From NCBI GenBank assembly GCA_024404115.1, contig JAKSQM010000002.1:62001-126000 (forward strand): DNA of 64,000 nucleotides, written 5' to 3'. The notes below the pieces were generated by a model. That model was not told where the DNA came from. It saw nothing but the letters and a program-made list of their open reading frames with translations, and made no database searches. Shown here in pieces: positions 1 through 7,342 of the stretch. The DNA comes from Clostridia bacterium. GTDB taxonomy: Bacteria > Bacillota > Clostridia > Oscillospirales > Acutalibacteraceae. The stretch's first letter is position 1. Each line of letters begins with the position of its first letter. Position numbers and translations under genes: made by a program.

Positions 1-489
1 CTCGCTGTTCATTGAATCAGATGCAAGCACGGGCAGGGCATTGTAATATTCATCTTCAATTTTGCCTGCTTTCAATAAATCCTGATATTTAACGCTCTTT
101 GTGAACATTTCGTCATATGTAAAATTCAGCGTTTCGTATTTGCCATATTTCACATGGGTGATATAGCAGGGGAATTGTGAAACGGTCAAATCAAGGTTTC
201 TGCCAATAATCACATCACCCGATTTCGTTTTTGTTGCCAGTGCAGAGCATCCGATATTTTTTGAAATATCATATCGCTTGTTGGCATATTCCAAAGCTTT
301 GTCAAAGTCAAAGCTTTCGTGGCTGTCGCAATCAATAACAAAGTTTCCTAAATCGGTGAAGTTATCGTATTTCACATTTGCAACACTCCACTTGTATGTT
401 GCGCCGCTTTTTATTTTAAAAAAACTACAACCCTGCAAAAGAAATGAAATGCAAACCACAAAGCATATCAGACAAACAACTTTTTTCAT
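1..489 (-). CDS. Lipoprotein, linear amide C-N hydrolase-like (N-terminal part, cut by window edge)
   Basis: An open frame of 163 codons runs off the left edge with no stop. It starts at an ATG (489-487) preceded by TAGGAG about 7 nt upstream. The N-terminus is a lipoprotein signal: Lys-Lys, a hydrophobic stretch, then the lipobox LLQGC, so the mature protein should be lipid-anchored on the outer face of the membrane. About 80 residues in comes GCSALATKTKSGDVIIGRNLD, which resembles the catalytic Cys and the GRNxD stretch of choloylglycine hydrolase/linear-amide hydrolases (Ntn fold, acting on C-N bonds of bile salts, penicillin V or N-acyl amides). In that family the Cys becomes the N-terminal nucleophile after processing. 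That no typical propeptide cut is obvious is a caution. The substrate cannot be read from this fragment. The frame is seen directly; the family is inferred from a short motif. Confidence 0.6.
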   Translation of the reverse strand, partial: MKKVVCLICFVVCISFLLQGCSFFKIKSGATYKWSVANVKYDNFTDLGNFVIDCDSHESFDFDKALEYANKRYDISKNIGCSALATKTKSGDVIIGRNLDLTVSQFPCYITHVKYGKYETLNFTYDEMFTKSVKYQDLLKAGKIEDEYYNALPVLASDSMNSE

Positions 490-566
490 AAATAAACTCC
501 TATCTAAATTGTGCCTGCTAAATTTATAATAAAAAAGTATGTTGGATATGCTTATTTTAAAAAAGA

Positions 567-598
567 AAAACCATCGAATCATACGAAACGATGGTTTT
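567..598 (-). terminator. Rho-independent terminator
   Basis: Ten-base perfect inverted repeat AAAACCATCG / CGATGGTTTT with a 12-nt loop. Read on the minus strand it is followed by a T-rich run. It ends the transcript carrying the BspA-like gene and the 58-residue peptide gene. Confidence 0.8.
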
Positions 599-611
599 AA
601 ATCAAAGGATT

Positions 612-788
612 TTATTTATTGAAATTGAATACGCTATCGAATGCGCTTGCAAGCTCAAAGGTGGGGTCATTTTCTTCGATTACGGGACCTTTGGGTGTGG
701 GGTCGGGGTCGATTGCGCTTGTAACCTCTGCGAGGATTGGCTCGAATGTGAATTTTTCAACATTTACTTCGGGTTTTTCGTATTTCAT
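612..788 (-). CDS. Small acidic peptide (58 aa), unknown function
   Basis: A short frame lies directly downstream of the BspA-like gene (14 nt gap) and upstream of their shared terminator. The start ATG (788-786) has a strong GGGAGGT about 7 nt upstream, the main reason to believe it is translated. The product begins MKYEKPEVNVEKFTFEPILA, is rich in Glu, Asp and Pro, has a central PDPTPKGP segment, and has no signal peptide, TM segment or cysteine. Clostridial genomes often carry short proteins beginning MKYEKPE; I know of no assigned function. The lack of Cys and the few Ser/Thr argue against a lanthipeptide or ranthipeptide precursor. Too short for most gene callers' ORF cut-offs. The function is unknown. 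Confidence 0.6.
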   Translation of the reverse strand: MKYEKPEVNVEKFTFEPILAEVTSAIDPDPTPKGPVIEENDPTFELASAFDSVFNFNK

Positions 789-802
789 CTTAGCTACCTC
801 CC

Positions 803-3800
803 TTAGAATAATGCGATAATTGCCTGAACAAGAGCCATTACTGCGTTGAGAATGCTCATAAGTACGCTCATGAATGAGGGTGCTGTTTCTGTTTCAGTTT
901 CGGTTACAACAGGAGCTTCGTCAGCTGTTACGATAATCTCCTCTGCCTGCTCAAGAGCGTTGTCAAAGTCGAGTACTTCAAAATCAGAATCAGCTGATGT
1001 TGTAAACTTACCAATGCTAAGTGTCTGAGCACTGCCGTAAACTGTGTTACCGTTTGCGTTGGTCATATATGACTTTGCATAAACAGTGTCATTTTCTTCT
1101 ACATCAATTACTGCCTTGAGAAGTCCAGAAAGTGATGTGTTTGTCTTAGCGGCTACTGTCTTATTTACGCTGTCGTTATCAACTGTGAGGTTGTCTTTCT
1201 GAGCGGCATCTGTTGTGTAGATAACACCGTGCTGGAGGATTGCATCACCAACAGCTGCCTTACTTGCAGAATGCTCTGCAAAAAGTGTTGCTGTGCCGTC
1301 GCCGTTATCGTCAGCTCTTACGATGTCTGTAACAAGGATTGCCTTTGCACGCTCTGCTTCGTAAACATCGGGGCTTACATAAACGGGAGTGAGAGTTCTG
1401 TCCTCAACAACATAGAAGCTATATGTTGAATATGAGCTTACGATATTGCCGTCCTGATCTTTCCAATATACAAACCAGTTACCGTTTCTGATACCGTCAG
1501 CTTCGGGGATTTTAACAGTTGCAATTTCATACTGTGTTGATTTTTCGGGAACACGCTTTTTAGAAACAGATGCACCGTTTGTTGCTGAAACATTGTAAAC
1601 TTCGTATGTATCGTTTGTATAACCGCAAATTGTGCAGGTATCGTTAACAAAATTATGGTCAAGCTGAACGAAGTCGGGGGTTGTTTTAGCAGATGCCATA
1701 ATAGCTTTTACTGCGTCAGCATCACTGCTGCAGGGGAAATATACTGTTTCAAGGTCATTTGTATTATAGAAATGATCTGAACCAGATAATACAACATTAT
1801 CAGAAATTGTTATGGTCTTAATATGTGTGCAGCTTGCAAATGCCTTATTGCCAAGGCTTGTTACACTTTCGGGGATAACAACATCTTTAAGGCTGTAGCA
1901 TTTAGAAAATGCTGAGTCGCCGATTGATGTTAAGCTGTCGGGAAGTGTAATTTCTGCAAGAGAAGCACAAGAGCCAAATACATAATCATCAATGTTTTCT
2001 ACATCGCCAAGGATTGTTACATTTGCAAGTTCAAGGCAGTTATAGAATGCGTGGCTTCCAATGCTTGTTACATTTTCGGGGATAGTTACGCTTGTAATTG
2101 TATCGTTATCCTTGAATACATTTTCGCCAATAGCTGTTACTTCGTCGGGGATAACAACGTCTCCGCCTTTGCCGTTGTAGCCAACAAGAACGCCGTTTTC
2201 GTCAATGATGAAATCGGCAGAAGTGTCTCCATATCCGCAAACTGAGCAAACACCGTCGACAAAGTTATGGTCAAGCTTTGTATATGTGAATGTACCGTAT
2301 GGCTCCATAACAGACTTTACAGTATTAACATCGCTGTTGCAAGTGCAATATACATCTTTAAGTGCATCACAGTTGTAAAATGCACTGTCGCTGATGGTTT
2401 TGAGCTTGTCAGTAACGGTTATGCTTGTGAGATTTTCACAGTTTGCAAATGCAGTAGTACCGAGAGTTGTTAAACTCTCAGGAATTGTTGCGCTTGTAAG
2501 GGCATGACAACAATTAAATGTTGCCGTTTCAAGTTTTGTAAGTCCATTAGAAATTTTTATATCTGCAAGGCTGTGGCATTGGTAGAATACACCATCTGCC
2601 ATAGTTGTAACGCTATCTGGGATTGATACGCTTGTAAGACTTTCACATTGATAGAATGCTCGTCTTCCGATACTTTGCAGACCATCGGGAAGAGTTACAC
2701 TGGTAAGGTTTTTACAGCAATTGAACGCACCAAGACCAATGCTTGTAACACCTTCTGGAATTACTACAGAGGTAAGGGTCATGCAGTTACTAAAAACAGA
2801 ACTTGCAATAGCTGTTACACCGTCGGGGATAACAACGTCTCCGCCTTTGCCTGTGTAGCCAGTGAGTACGCCGTTTTCGTCAATGATGAAATCAGATGGC
2901 TCTTTCTCACCGCATACTGAGCAAGTGCCGTCAACGAAGTTATGGTCAGCCTGATTAAATGTGATATTTTCGGCTTCATATCCTGAATCTGCAAATGCAG
3001 CTTTGAGTGTATCTACATCACAAGCGCAGGATGCATTAACAGTTTTAATATCGCAACCAATAAATGCATTTCCGCCAATGCTTGTTAAATCGCCAGAAAT
3101 TGTTAATTCAGTAAGACCTGTGCACATAGCGAATACATTATTATCAATGCTTGTAACGCCAGCAGGGATTGTTATACTTGTAAGACTTCCGCATTTATAG
3201 AATGTACCAAAGCCAAGGCTTGTAAGTGTATCGGGGAATGTTATGCTTGTAAGAGCTGAACAGCTGGTGAATGTACTATCACCTATGCTTGTAACACTGT
3301 CAGGAATAGCAATGCTTGTGAGAGCTGAACAATCACTAAATGCATTGTTGCCGATACTTGTTAAACTTTTGGGAAGAGTTACGCTTGTAAGTTTTGTGCA
3401 GTTTAAAAATGCAAGTGAGCCAATGCTTGTTACACCTTCGGGGATTTTTACGCTGGTAACAGAACTCTTGTTAGCAAACACACTATCACCAATAGCTGTT
3501 ACACCGTCGGGGATAACAATATCTCCGCCTTTGCCTGTGTAGCCAACAAGTACGCCGTTTTCGTCAATGATGAAATCAGATGGCTCTTTCTCACCGCAAA
3601 CTGTGCAAATGTGGTTTACAAAGTTGTGGTCAAGATTAGTAAAGTTTGAGCCTGTATATCCTGCACTTGCAAACACACTTTTTACTGTGTCCACATTACT
3701 ATCGCAGTAAACATAACAAGAATGAAGGGGGCACATATAAAATGCATCTTTAGCAATGCTTGTTATCTTATCGCTAACTGTAATCTCTTCAAGAAAACCA

Positions 3801-4297
3801 CAAGACGCAAAAGCTTTACTGCCTATGCTTGTTACACTTTTCGGAATTATTATGTTATTAAGGTTGGTACAACCTCTAAATAATCCAGATTCAATTGTTG
3901 TTAATCCGCTGGGAAGTACAAGATTTTCAAGATAAAAACAATCTCTAAATGCATCCGCACCTATAGTCTTTACACTATCTGGAATTATAATTTCTTTCAC
4001 AGTGTTACAATAATTGAAAGCCTCGCTTTCAATCGTTGTTACACCTTCGGGGAGTGTTATGCTGTTAACTGTAACAAAAGGTGGTAAAGCAAATGCTTGT
4101 TCACCAATAACTGTTACACCGTCAGGGACAACAACATCTCCGCCTTTGCCGTCGTAGCTAATAAGCACACCGTTCCTAATTGTGAAATCACTGGATGCCG
4201 CAAAAGCTACTGTGCCAAGGCATGACACTGCCGATAAAATCATCAGAACTGACAATAACACCGACAAAATTTTCTTTGTTGTTTTCAAATTTATCAA
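803..4297 (-). CDS. BspA-like leucine-rich repeat surface protein, four tandem modules
   Basis: A secreted protein of about 1160 residues. A signal peptide (about residues 1-34, ending AFA) is followed by four near-identical modules starting near residues 39, 240, 469 and 697. Each opens with a strand motif like DFIIDENGVLVGY-GKGGD-VIPDGVTAIG, continues with six to eight LRR_5 repeats (LTSVTIPEGVTSIG..AF..C type), and closes with DHNFV..CTVCG, a two-Cys motif. A unique C-terminal region (about 900-1164) has beta-sandwich-like sequence, a Thr/Glu-rich spacer and a hydrophobic tail SFMSVLMSILNAVMALVQAI. LRR_5/BspA proteins are known as adhesins or glycan/protein-binding surface proteins; the ligand here is unknown. 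Two TTG starts compete: 4297 and 4288. The AAAGGA site is better spaced for 4288. No sortase motif; the hydrophobic tail could anchor it. It is expressed from a sigma-A promoter just upstream. Confidence 0.85.
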   Translation of the reverse strand: MINLKTTKKILSVLLSVLMILSAVSCLGTVAFAASSDFTIRNGVLISYDGKGGDVVVPDGVTVIGEQAFALPPFVTVNSITLPEGVTTIESEAFNYCNTVKEIIIPDSVKTIGADAFRDCFYLENLVLPSGLTTIESGLFRGCTNLNNIIIPKSVTSIGSKAFASCGFLEEITVSDKITSIAKDAFYMCPLHSCYVYCDSNVDTVKSVFASAGYTGSNFTNLDHNFVNHICTVCGEKEPSDFIIDENGVLVGYTGKGGDIVIPDGVTAIGDSVFANKSSVTSVKIPEGVTSIGSLAFLNCTKLTSVTLPKSLTSIGNNAFSDCSALTSIAIPDSVTSIGDSTFTSCSALTSITFPDTLTSLGFGTFYKCGSLTSITIPAGVTSIDNNVFAMCTGLTELTISGDLTSIGGNAFIGCDIKTVNASCACDVDTLKAAFADSGYEAENITFNQADHNFVDGTCSVCGEKEPSDFIIDENGVLTGYTGKGGDVVIPDGVTAIASSVFSNCMTLTSVVIPEGVTSIGLGAFNCCKNLTSVTLPDGLQSIGRRAFYQCESLTSVSIPDSVTTMADGVFYQCHSLADIKISNGLTKLETATFNCCHALTSATIPESLTTLGTTAFANCENLTSITVTDKLKTISDSAFYNCDALKDVYCTCNSDVNTVKSVMEPYGTFTYTKLDHNFVDGVCSVCGYGDTSADFIIDENGVLVGYNGKGGDVVIPDEVTAIGENVFKDNDTITSVTIPENVTSIGSHAFYNCLELANVTILGDVENIDDYVFGSCASLAEITLPDSLTSIGDSAFSKCYSLKDVVIPESVTSLGNKAFASCTHIKTITISDNVVLSGSDHFYNTNDLETVYFPCSSDADAVKAIMASAKTTPDFVQLDHNFVNDTCTICGYTNDTYEVYNVSATNGASVSKKRVPEKSTQYEIATVKIPEADGIRNGNWFVYWKDQDGNIVSSYSTYSFYVVEDRTLTPVYVSPDVYEAERAKAILVTDIVRADDNGDGTATLFAEHSASKAAVGDAILQHGVIYTTDAAQKDNLTVDNDSVNKTVAAKTNTSLSGLLKAVIDVEENDTVYAKSYMTNANGNTVYGSAQTLSIGKFTTSADSDFEVLDFDNALEQAEEIIVTADEAPVVTETETETAPSFMSVLMSILNAVMALVQAIIALF
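1640..4185 (-). repeat. Four tandem ~685-bp modules within the BspA-like gene
   Basis: The segment encoding DFIIDENGVL recurs at about 4180 (diverged), 3560, 2885 and 2205, and the DHNFV..C..C segment at about 3620, 2940, 2265 and 1640. This gives a module spacing near 685 bp. The modules are similar in DNA and in protein, which points to tandem duplication of an LRR block. Confidence 0.75.
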
Positions 4298-4319
4298 ATC
4301 CTTTCATTAGTTTGTTACT

Positions 4320-4349
4320 ATTATATCACTTTTTTATATCAAATAACAA
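4320..4349 (-). promoter_or_regulatory. Sigma-A promoter of the BspA-like gene
   Basis: On the minus strand: -35 TTGTTA, 18-nt spacer, -10 TATAAT, about 20 nt before the start codon region. The rest of 4298-4519 is AT-rich and shows no gene. Confidence 0.7.
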
Positions 4350-4519
4350 GTCTGTTTACCAAGTTTTTCTGAAAAGAAAACGAACAATTGTTAATAAAAT
4401 GTCAATTACTTTAATTATTTCACAATATATAGCGGTGATTTATATTTTTTTTGGAAATTTTTTAAAAATTTATTAGCCATTTTTTTATTCTCATCGTATA
4501 TATAAGTGTGAACAAAAAA

Positions 4520-4540
4520 GAGCAGACAAAATGCCTGCTC
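4520..4540 (-). terminator. Rho-independent terminator after the prsW-like gene
   Basis: Hairpin GAGCAG..CTGCTC followed on the minus strand by TTTTTTG. It lies 16 nt past the stop of the PrsW-like gene. Confidence 0.75.
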
Positions 4541-4555
4541 AGATTGATATTAAAT

Positions 4556-5197
4556 TTAAGCTTTTTTCTTTTTGGGGTTAAAGAAAAGATTGATAAGCGC
4601 ATATGTGATAATCGGGAGAACATAGCCAACATAGTTTGCAGGTGTTGCACTTGCCTCAACAAGCATATTGAAAACTGAATGATAAACAATCGCAAGGTTT
4701 AATGCACAAATTGTTCCCGATAAAAATATCTTTCTCTTTTTGTAAATGTTTGATGCAAAGTAGCCTGTCATAACAGTGCAGATGCTGTGCATAAGTCCTG
4801 AACTGAAACCTCTGATACAGGCAAAAACCAGATTTACACTTGAAAAATGCTGGGTGAGAATTATCATATTCTCAAGCAATGCAAAGCCAACACCAACAGA
4901 GAATGCAACGGTTACAATCGACCGTCTGTCGTCAGAGAAAACTGCCGCATAATATATTATCGGTATTGCTTTAAGAAGCTCCTCAGTTACAGGCGTTATG
5001 TTGGTTGTGAAATAAGTAATGCTGAGGTTGGTGCTGTTAAGCAAAAGTCCGTTGATTTCACTGGCAAAAAGGCAAACGAACATACCAACAAGCAGGAACA
5101 AAACAACTTTTCTTGATTTCTTTTCAATAGGCAAAAGCATAAGCACAAGCGGCACAGCAATGCAGATAAAAAGAATGTAACTCATATTATTGTCCAT
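4556..5197 (-). CDS. PrsW family intramembrane metalloprotease-like protein
   Basis: A 213-residue polytopic membrane protein with about seven hydrophobic segments. The PrsW/CPBP protease motifs are visible: TEELLKAIP (EExxK, about residue 72), a second acidic motif GFALLEN (about 105), and a histidine in SGLMHSICTVMTGYF (about 135). In Bacillus, PrsW cleaves the anti-sigma factor RsiW at site 1; other family members act on signal or bacteriocin-related proteins. The length is typical. The gene overlaps the upstream membrane-protein gene by 16 nt, so the two are translationally coupled. No anti-sigma/sigma pair is nearby; the divergent operon of membrane-anchored surface proteins is a possible but unproven substrate source. 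The lysine-rich tail is cytosolic by the positive-inside rule. Confidence 0.75.
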   Translation of the reverse strand: MDNNMSYILFICIAVPLVLMLLPIEKKSRKVVLFLLVGMFVCLFASEINGLLLNSTNLSITYFTTNITPVTEELLKAIPIIYYAAVFSDDRRSIVTVAFSVGVGFALLENMIILTQHFSSVNLVFACIRGFSSGLMHSICTVMTGYFASNIYKKRKIFLSGTICALNLAIVYHSVFNMLVEASATPANYVGYVLPIITYALINLFFNPKKKKA

Positions 5198-5841
5198 TTG
5201 CGCACCTCCTTGTTTAATAAAGGCATCATAACAACAAAGAGAATGCCTAAAGCGATTTGAACGAATATGACAAGCTGTGAAGCGTCAAAGCAAATCAATC
5301 CGATTTCTGCAAGGGTTAAAATCTCAACGAAAATTGCAATGAGGTTGTATCCTCTGATTGCACGGACGATACCGTCCTCAACATCGGGAATGATAAAATG
5401 CTTCATGTTAAGATAACCTGCAAGACCCGCAATTATTGAAAGAATAACATAGGGGATAGTTACAGTAAGCTCAACATTATCTGCCAGAATCGAAAGCAGA
5501 GCAACAACAAACTCGACAACAGGGATAATCACAGGAATGATCCTGTATTTGGTGATAAGATTTCGCCTGTCATCAACAAGCATATCAATCTGCCCGTAGT
5601 TTGCAAAAAACAGGAACAGCAGGAACGATGCAAAACCGATAAAGCCAAGATTGAATGTATCGGGAATACCGCCATAGCACACAATTGAAACTGTGTAGTA
5701 AATTCTTGCAAAAACCTGACTTGCCATAGAAAACAGAACAAGCTTGAAATATGCAGGCGGCTTTTGAGTGAGCATAATATAAAGTCCGTATCCCAGACCG
5801 AAAACCGCACATGCAAGGAGATATATGTTGGGTATAAGCAT
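5182..5841 (-). CDS. Polytopic membrane protein, unknown function
   Basis: A 219-residue protein with about seven hydrophobic segments and short charged loops (VDDRRNLITKYR near residue 90, PDVEDGIVRAIRG near 153). There is no signal peptide, enzyme motif or known domain that I recognise. It starts at an ATG preceded by AAAGGA, is the first gene of the minus-strand operon, and overlaps the PrsW-like gene. Pairing with a site-1-type protease suggests a role as partner, sensor or scaffold, but this is inference from position only. Confidence 0.7.
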   Translation of the reverse strand: MLIPNIYLLACAVFGLGYGLYIMLTQKPPAYFKLVLFSMASQVFARIYYTVSIVCYGGIPDTFNLGFIGFASFLLFLFFANYGQIDMLVDDRRNLITKYRIIPVIIPVVEFVVALLSILADNVELTVTIPYVILSIIAGLAGYLNMKHFIIPDVEDGIVRAIRGYNLIAIFVEILTLAEIGLICFDASQLVIFVQIALGILFVVMMPLLNKEVRKWTII

Positions 5842-5872
5842 CTATATCTCATTCCTTTCGTCATTTTGCTTC

Positions 5873-5900
5873 ATTATAACATAAAAGATAAATAATACAA
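5873..5900 (-). promoter_or_regulatory. Promoter of the membrane protein-prsW operon
   Basis: Minus strand: -35 TTGTAT, 16-nt spacer, -10 TATAAT. It is about 80 nt from the divergent promoter of the surface-protein operon, so the two operons could share a control region. Confidence 0.7.
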
Positions 5901-5981
5901 TGGCTTAAATGAAAAAAGAATTTTAATTTGCAAACACCAACATTTTAACTGTTGAAAATTTTTTCGTTTTGGAAAAACATA

Positions 5982-6010
5982 TTGAAATAGAACATGTTTT
6001 ATGATAAAAT
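5982..6010 (+). promoter_or_regulatory. Promoter of the six-gene surface-protein operon
   Basis: TTGAAA, 17-nt spacer, TAAAAT, about 34 nt before the first start codon. No other promoter or terminator is obvious until 19221, consistent with one 13-kb transcript. Confidence 0.65.
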
Positions 6011-6043
6011 TTAAAAATAATAACAATCGGAGGGTGATATATT

Positions 6044-7342
6044 TTGATTGTCAAAAAAATAACGAGCATACTGTTTGCCTGCCTGCTGGCATTCAGCTGT
6101 TTCAGTCTTTCTGCAAGTGCAAAAACCTTGTATATTTCAGAATTGACTATAGCGGTTGGCGAAGAGGCGGCAGCAACACTTGAAAAAAACGGGTACAACA
6201 TATTGTTTCAGCGTATGAACCTTATAACTGACGATGAAGCACCCACTTATTTAGCATATAAAAAGGGTGGAACAGCTGTTACAGATATTATTGTTTCGGG
6301 TTCAAAAGCTCAGACAATAAGCTACAAATCAGTTACATACAACCTTGTTTCAGGAACCAGCCTTAATAACGGCACAGACGGAGCACCGCTTTATCTTTAT
6401 TATACAAAAGATACAAAAGCAGGTGATGGCATTTCATCATTGGAAACCGTTTCTGGATTTTCTAATAAAGATGAAATCATTCCGCTTTTGAATGACGGCT
6501 CTTCTCCTGTAAGAACAACAGACGGCAAGCTTGCAAATCTTGATAAGGGAATTGAAAATTGCCAGCTGTATCTTATAAAAAAATCAGCCGAAAGCGTTAA
6601 ACCTTATGTTTCTGATATTCATATTGTATCAGGCAAAAGCAAGAGCGAGGCTGTTATTGCAGCGGCAAATAGCGGATGCGATTATTACCTTGATTATGAT
6701 ATGAATAAGCTGGACGGATACACATTCGTTGCATATCAGCGCACATCAGATAAGGCAGATGCAGTTACATCTTTCACAGTAAAAGGCTCTGATGTGAATA
6801 TCGAGAAAAAAGAAGGCTCATCAAGTGCACTTCTTGGTATTTCTGAATCCCGCCTGTTTGAGGGTAATTTCACTTTAGGTATCTGGACAGAGATGTTTAT
6901 GCACACATCAGCCTCTGTTTCAAGAAACGCACCTGCATACACAACTCTTTTAAGCAGTAAAGAGGAATGTACCTGCGTTCCTGTTGAATCAGCTAAACAG
7001 CTTTTTGCAATTTATCTTGGCAAGTTAGTTGCTTCAGAGCCTGCCACAGAAGCTGAGGAAACATCTGTTGTAACCGAAGAAGCTGAGTCAACAGAAGAGG
7101 CAGATGATACCTACAAAGCAGACAATGCCGATGCAACTGATGAAATCTTTGATATTGAAAAAGAAGAGGAAACAACCACAGTTGCTGAAACTGAGGACGA
7201 AAACGCAGAGATGAGCATTGCATCTGTTTTTGGCAGCGGAAAAGTTTTAAGCATTGTGATAATTGCGGTGGCAGCTATTGCATTGTTAATCGGTTTAAAA
7301 TTTATTGTTGAAAGGAAAAAACGCAATGAAAAAAATAGTTAA
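6044..7342 (+). CDS. Secreted, membrane-anchored MABP-like beta-prism protein (operon gene 1)
   Basis: 432 residues from a TTG start with GGAGGG about 11 nt upstream. The order is: signal peptide (1-26, ending ASA), two beta-rich modules of about 150 residues (starting YISELTIAVG near 30 and YVSDIHIVSG near 190), a long Glu/Thr-rich spacer (about 325-400), one TM helix (VLSIVIIAVAAIALLIG) and a Lys/Arg tail. That makes a type I surface protein with a stalk. The modules have a three-part pattern: Y-[IV]-S-[DE]-[IV]-x-[IV] with GYxxL..N and YLxYK; then AVTDI.. with LYLYYTKD; then a third strand set with LYL.KK. This matches my memory of the MABP beta-prism known from MVB12/DENN proteins and noted in bacteria; a profile search is needed to confirm. 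The ligand is unknown. The stop overlaps the next gene's start by 17 nt. Confidence 0.75.
   Translation: MIVKKITSILFACLLAFSCFSLSASAKTLYISELTIAVGEEAAATLEKNGYNILFQRMNLITDDEAPTYLAYKKGGTAVTDIIVSGSKAQTISYKSVTYNLVSGTSLNNGTDGAPLYLYYTKDTKAGDGISSLETVSGFSNKDEIIPLLNDGSSPVRTTDGKLANLDKGIENCQLYLIKKSAESVKPYVSDIHIVSGKSKSEAVIAAANSGCDYYLDYDMNKLDGYTFVAYQRTSDKADAVTSFTVKGSDVNIEKKEGSSSALLGISESRLFEGNFTLGIWTEMFMHTSASVSRNAPAYTTLLSSKEECTCVPVESAKQLFAIYLGKLVASEPATEAEETSVVTEEAESTEEADDTYKADNADATDEIFDIEKEEETTTVAETEDENAEMSIASVFGSGKVLSIVIIAVAAIALLIGLKFIVERKKRNEKNS

Noticed and set aside
591..819. Plus-strand frames of 66-71 codons
   Set aside because: They are antisense to the 58-aa peptide gene, which has a far better ribosome site.
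2051..3542. Several plus-strand frames of 64-99 codons
   Set aside because: Shadows of the repeated LRR codons on the other strand; no ribosome sites, and they recur with the module period.
1640..4185. CRISPR-like array
   Set aside because: Repeats are in-frame protein-coding LRR units of about 69 bp with variable content, not short identical repeats with unique spacers.
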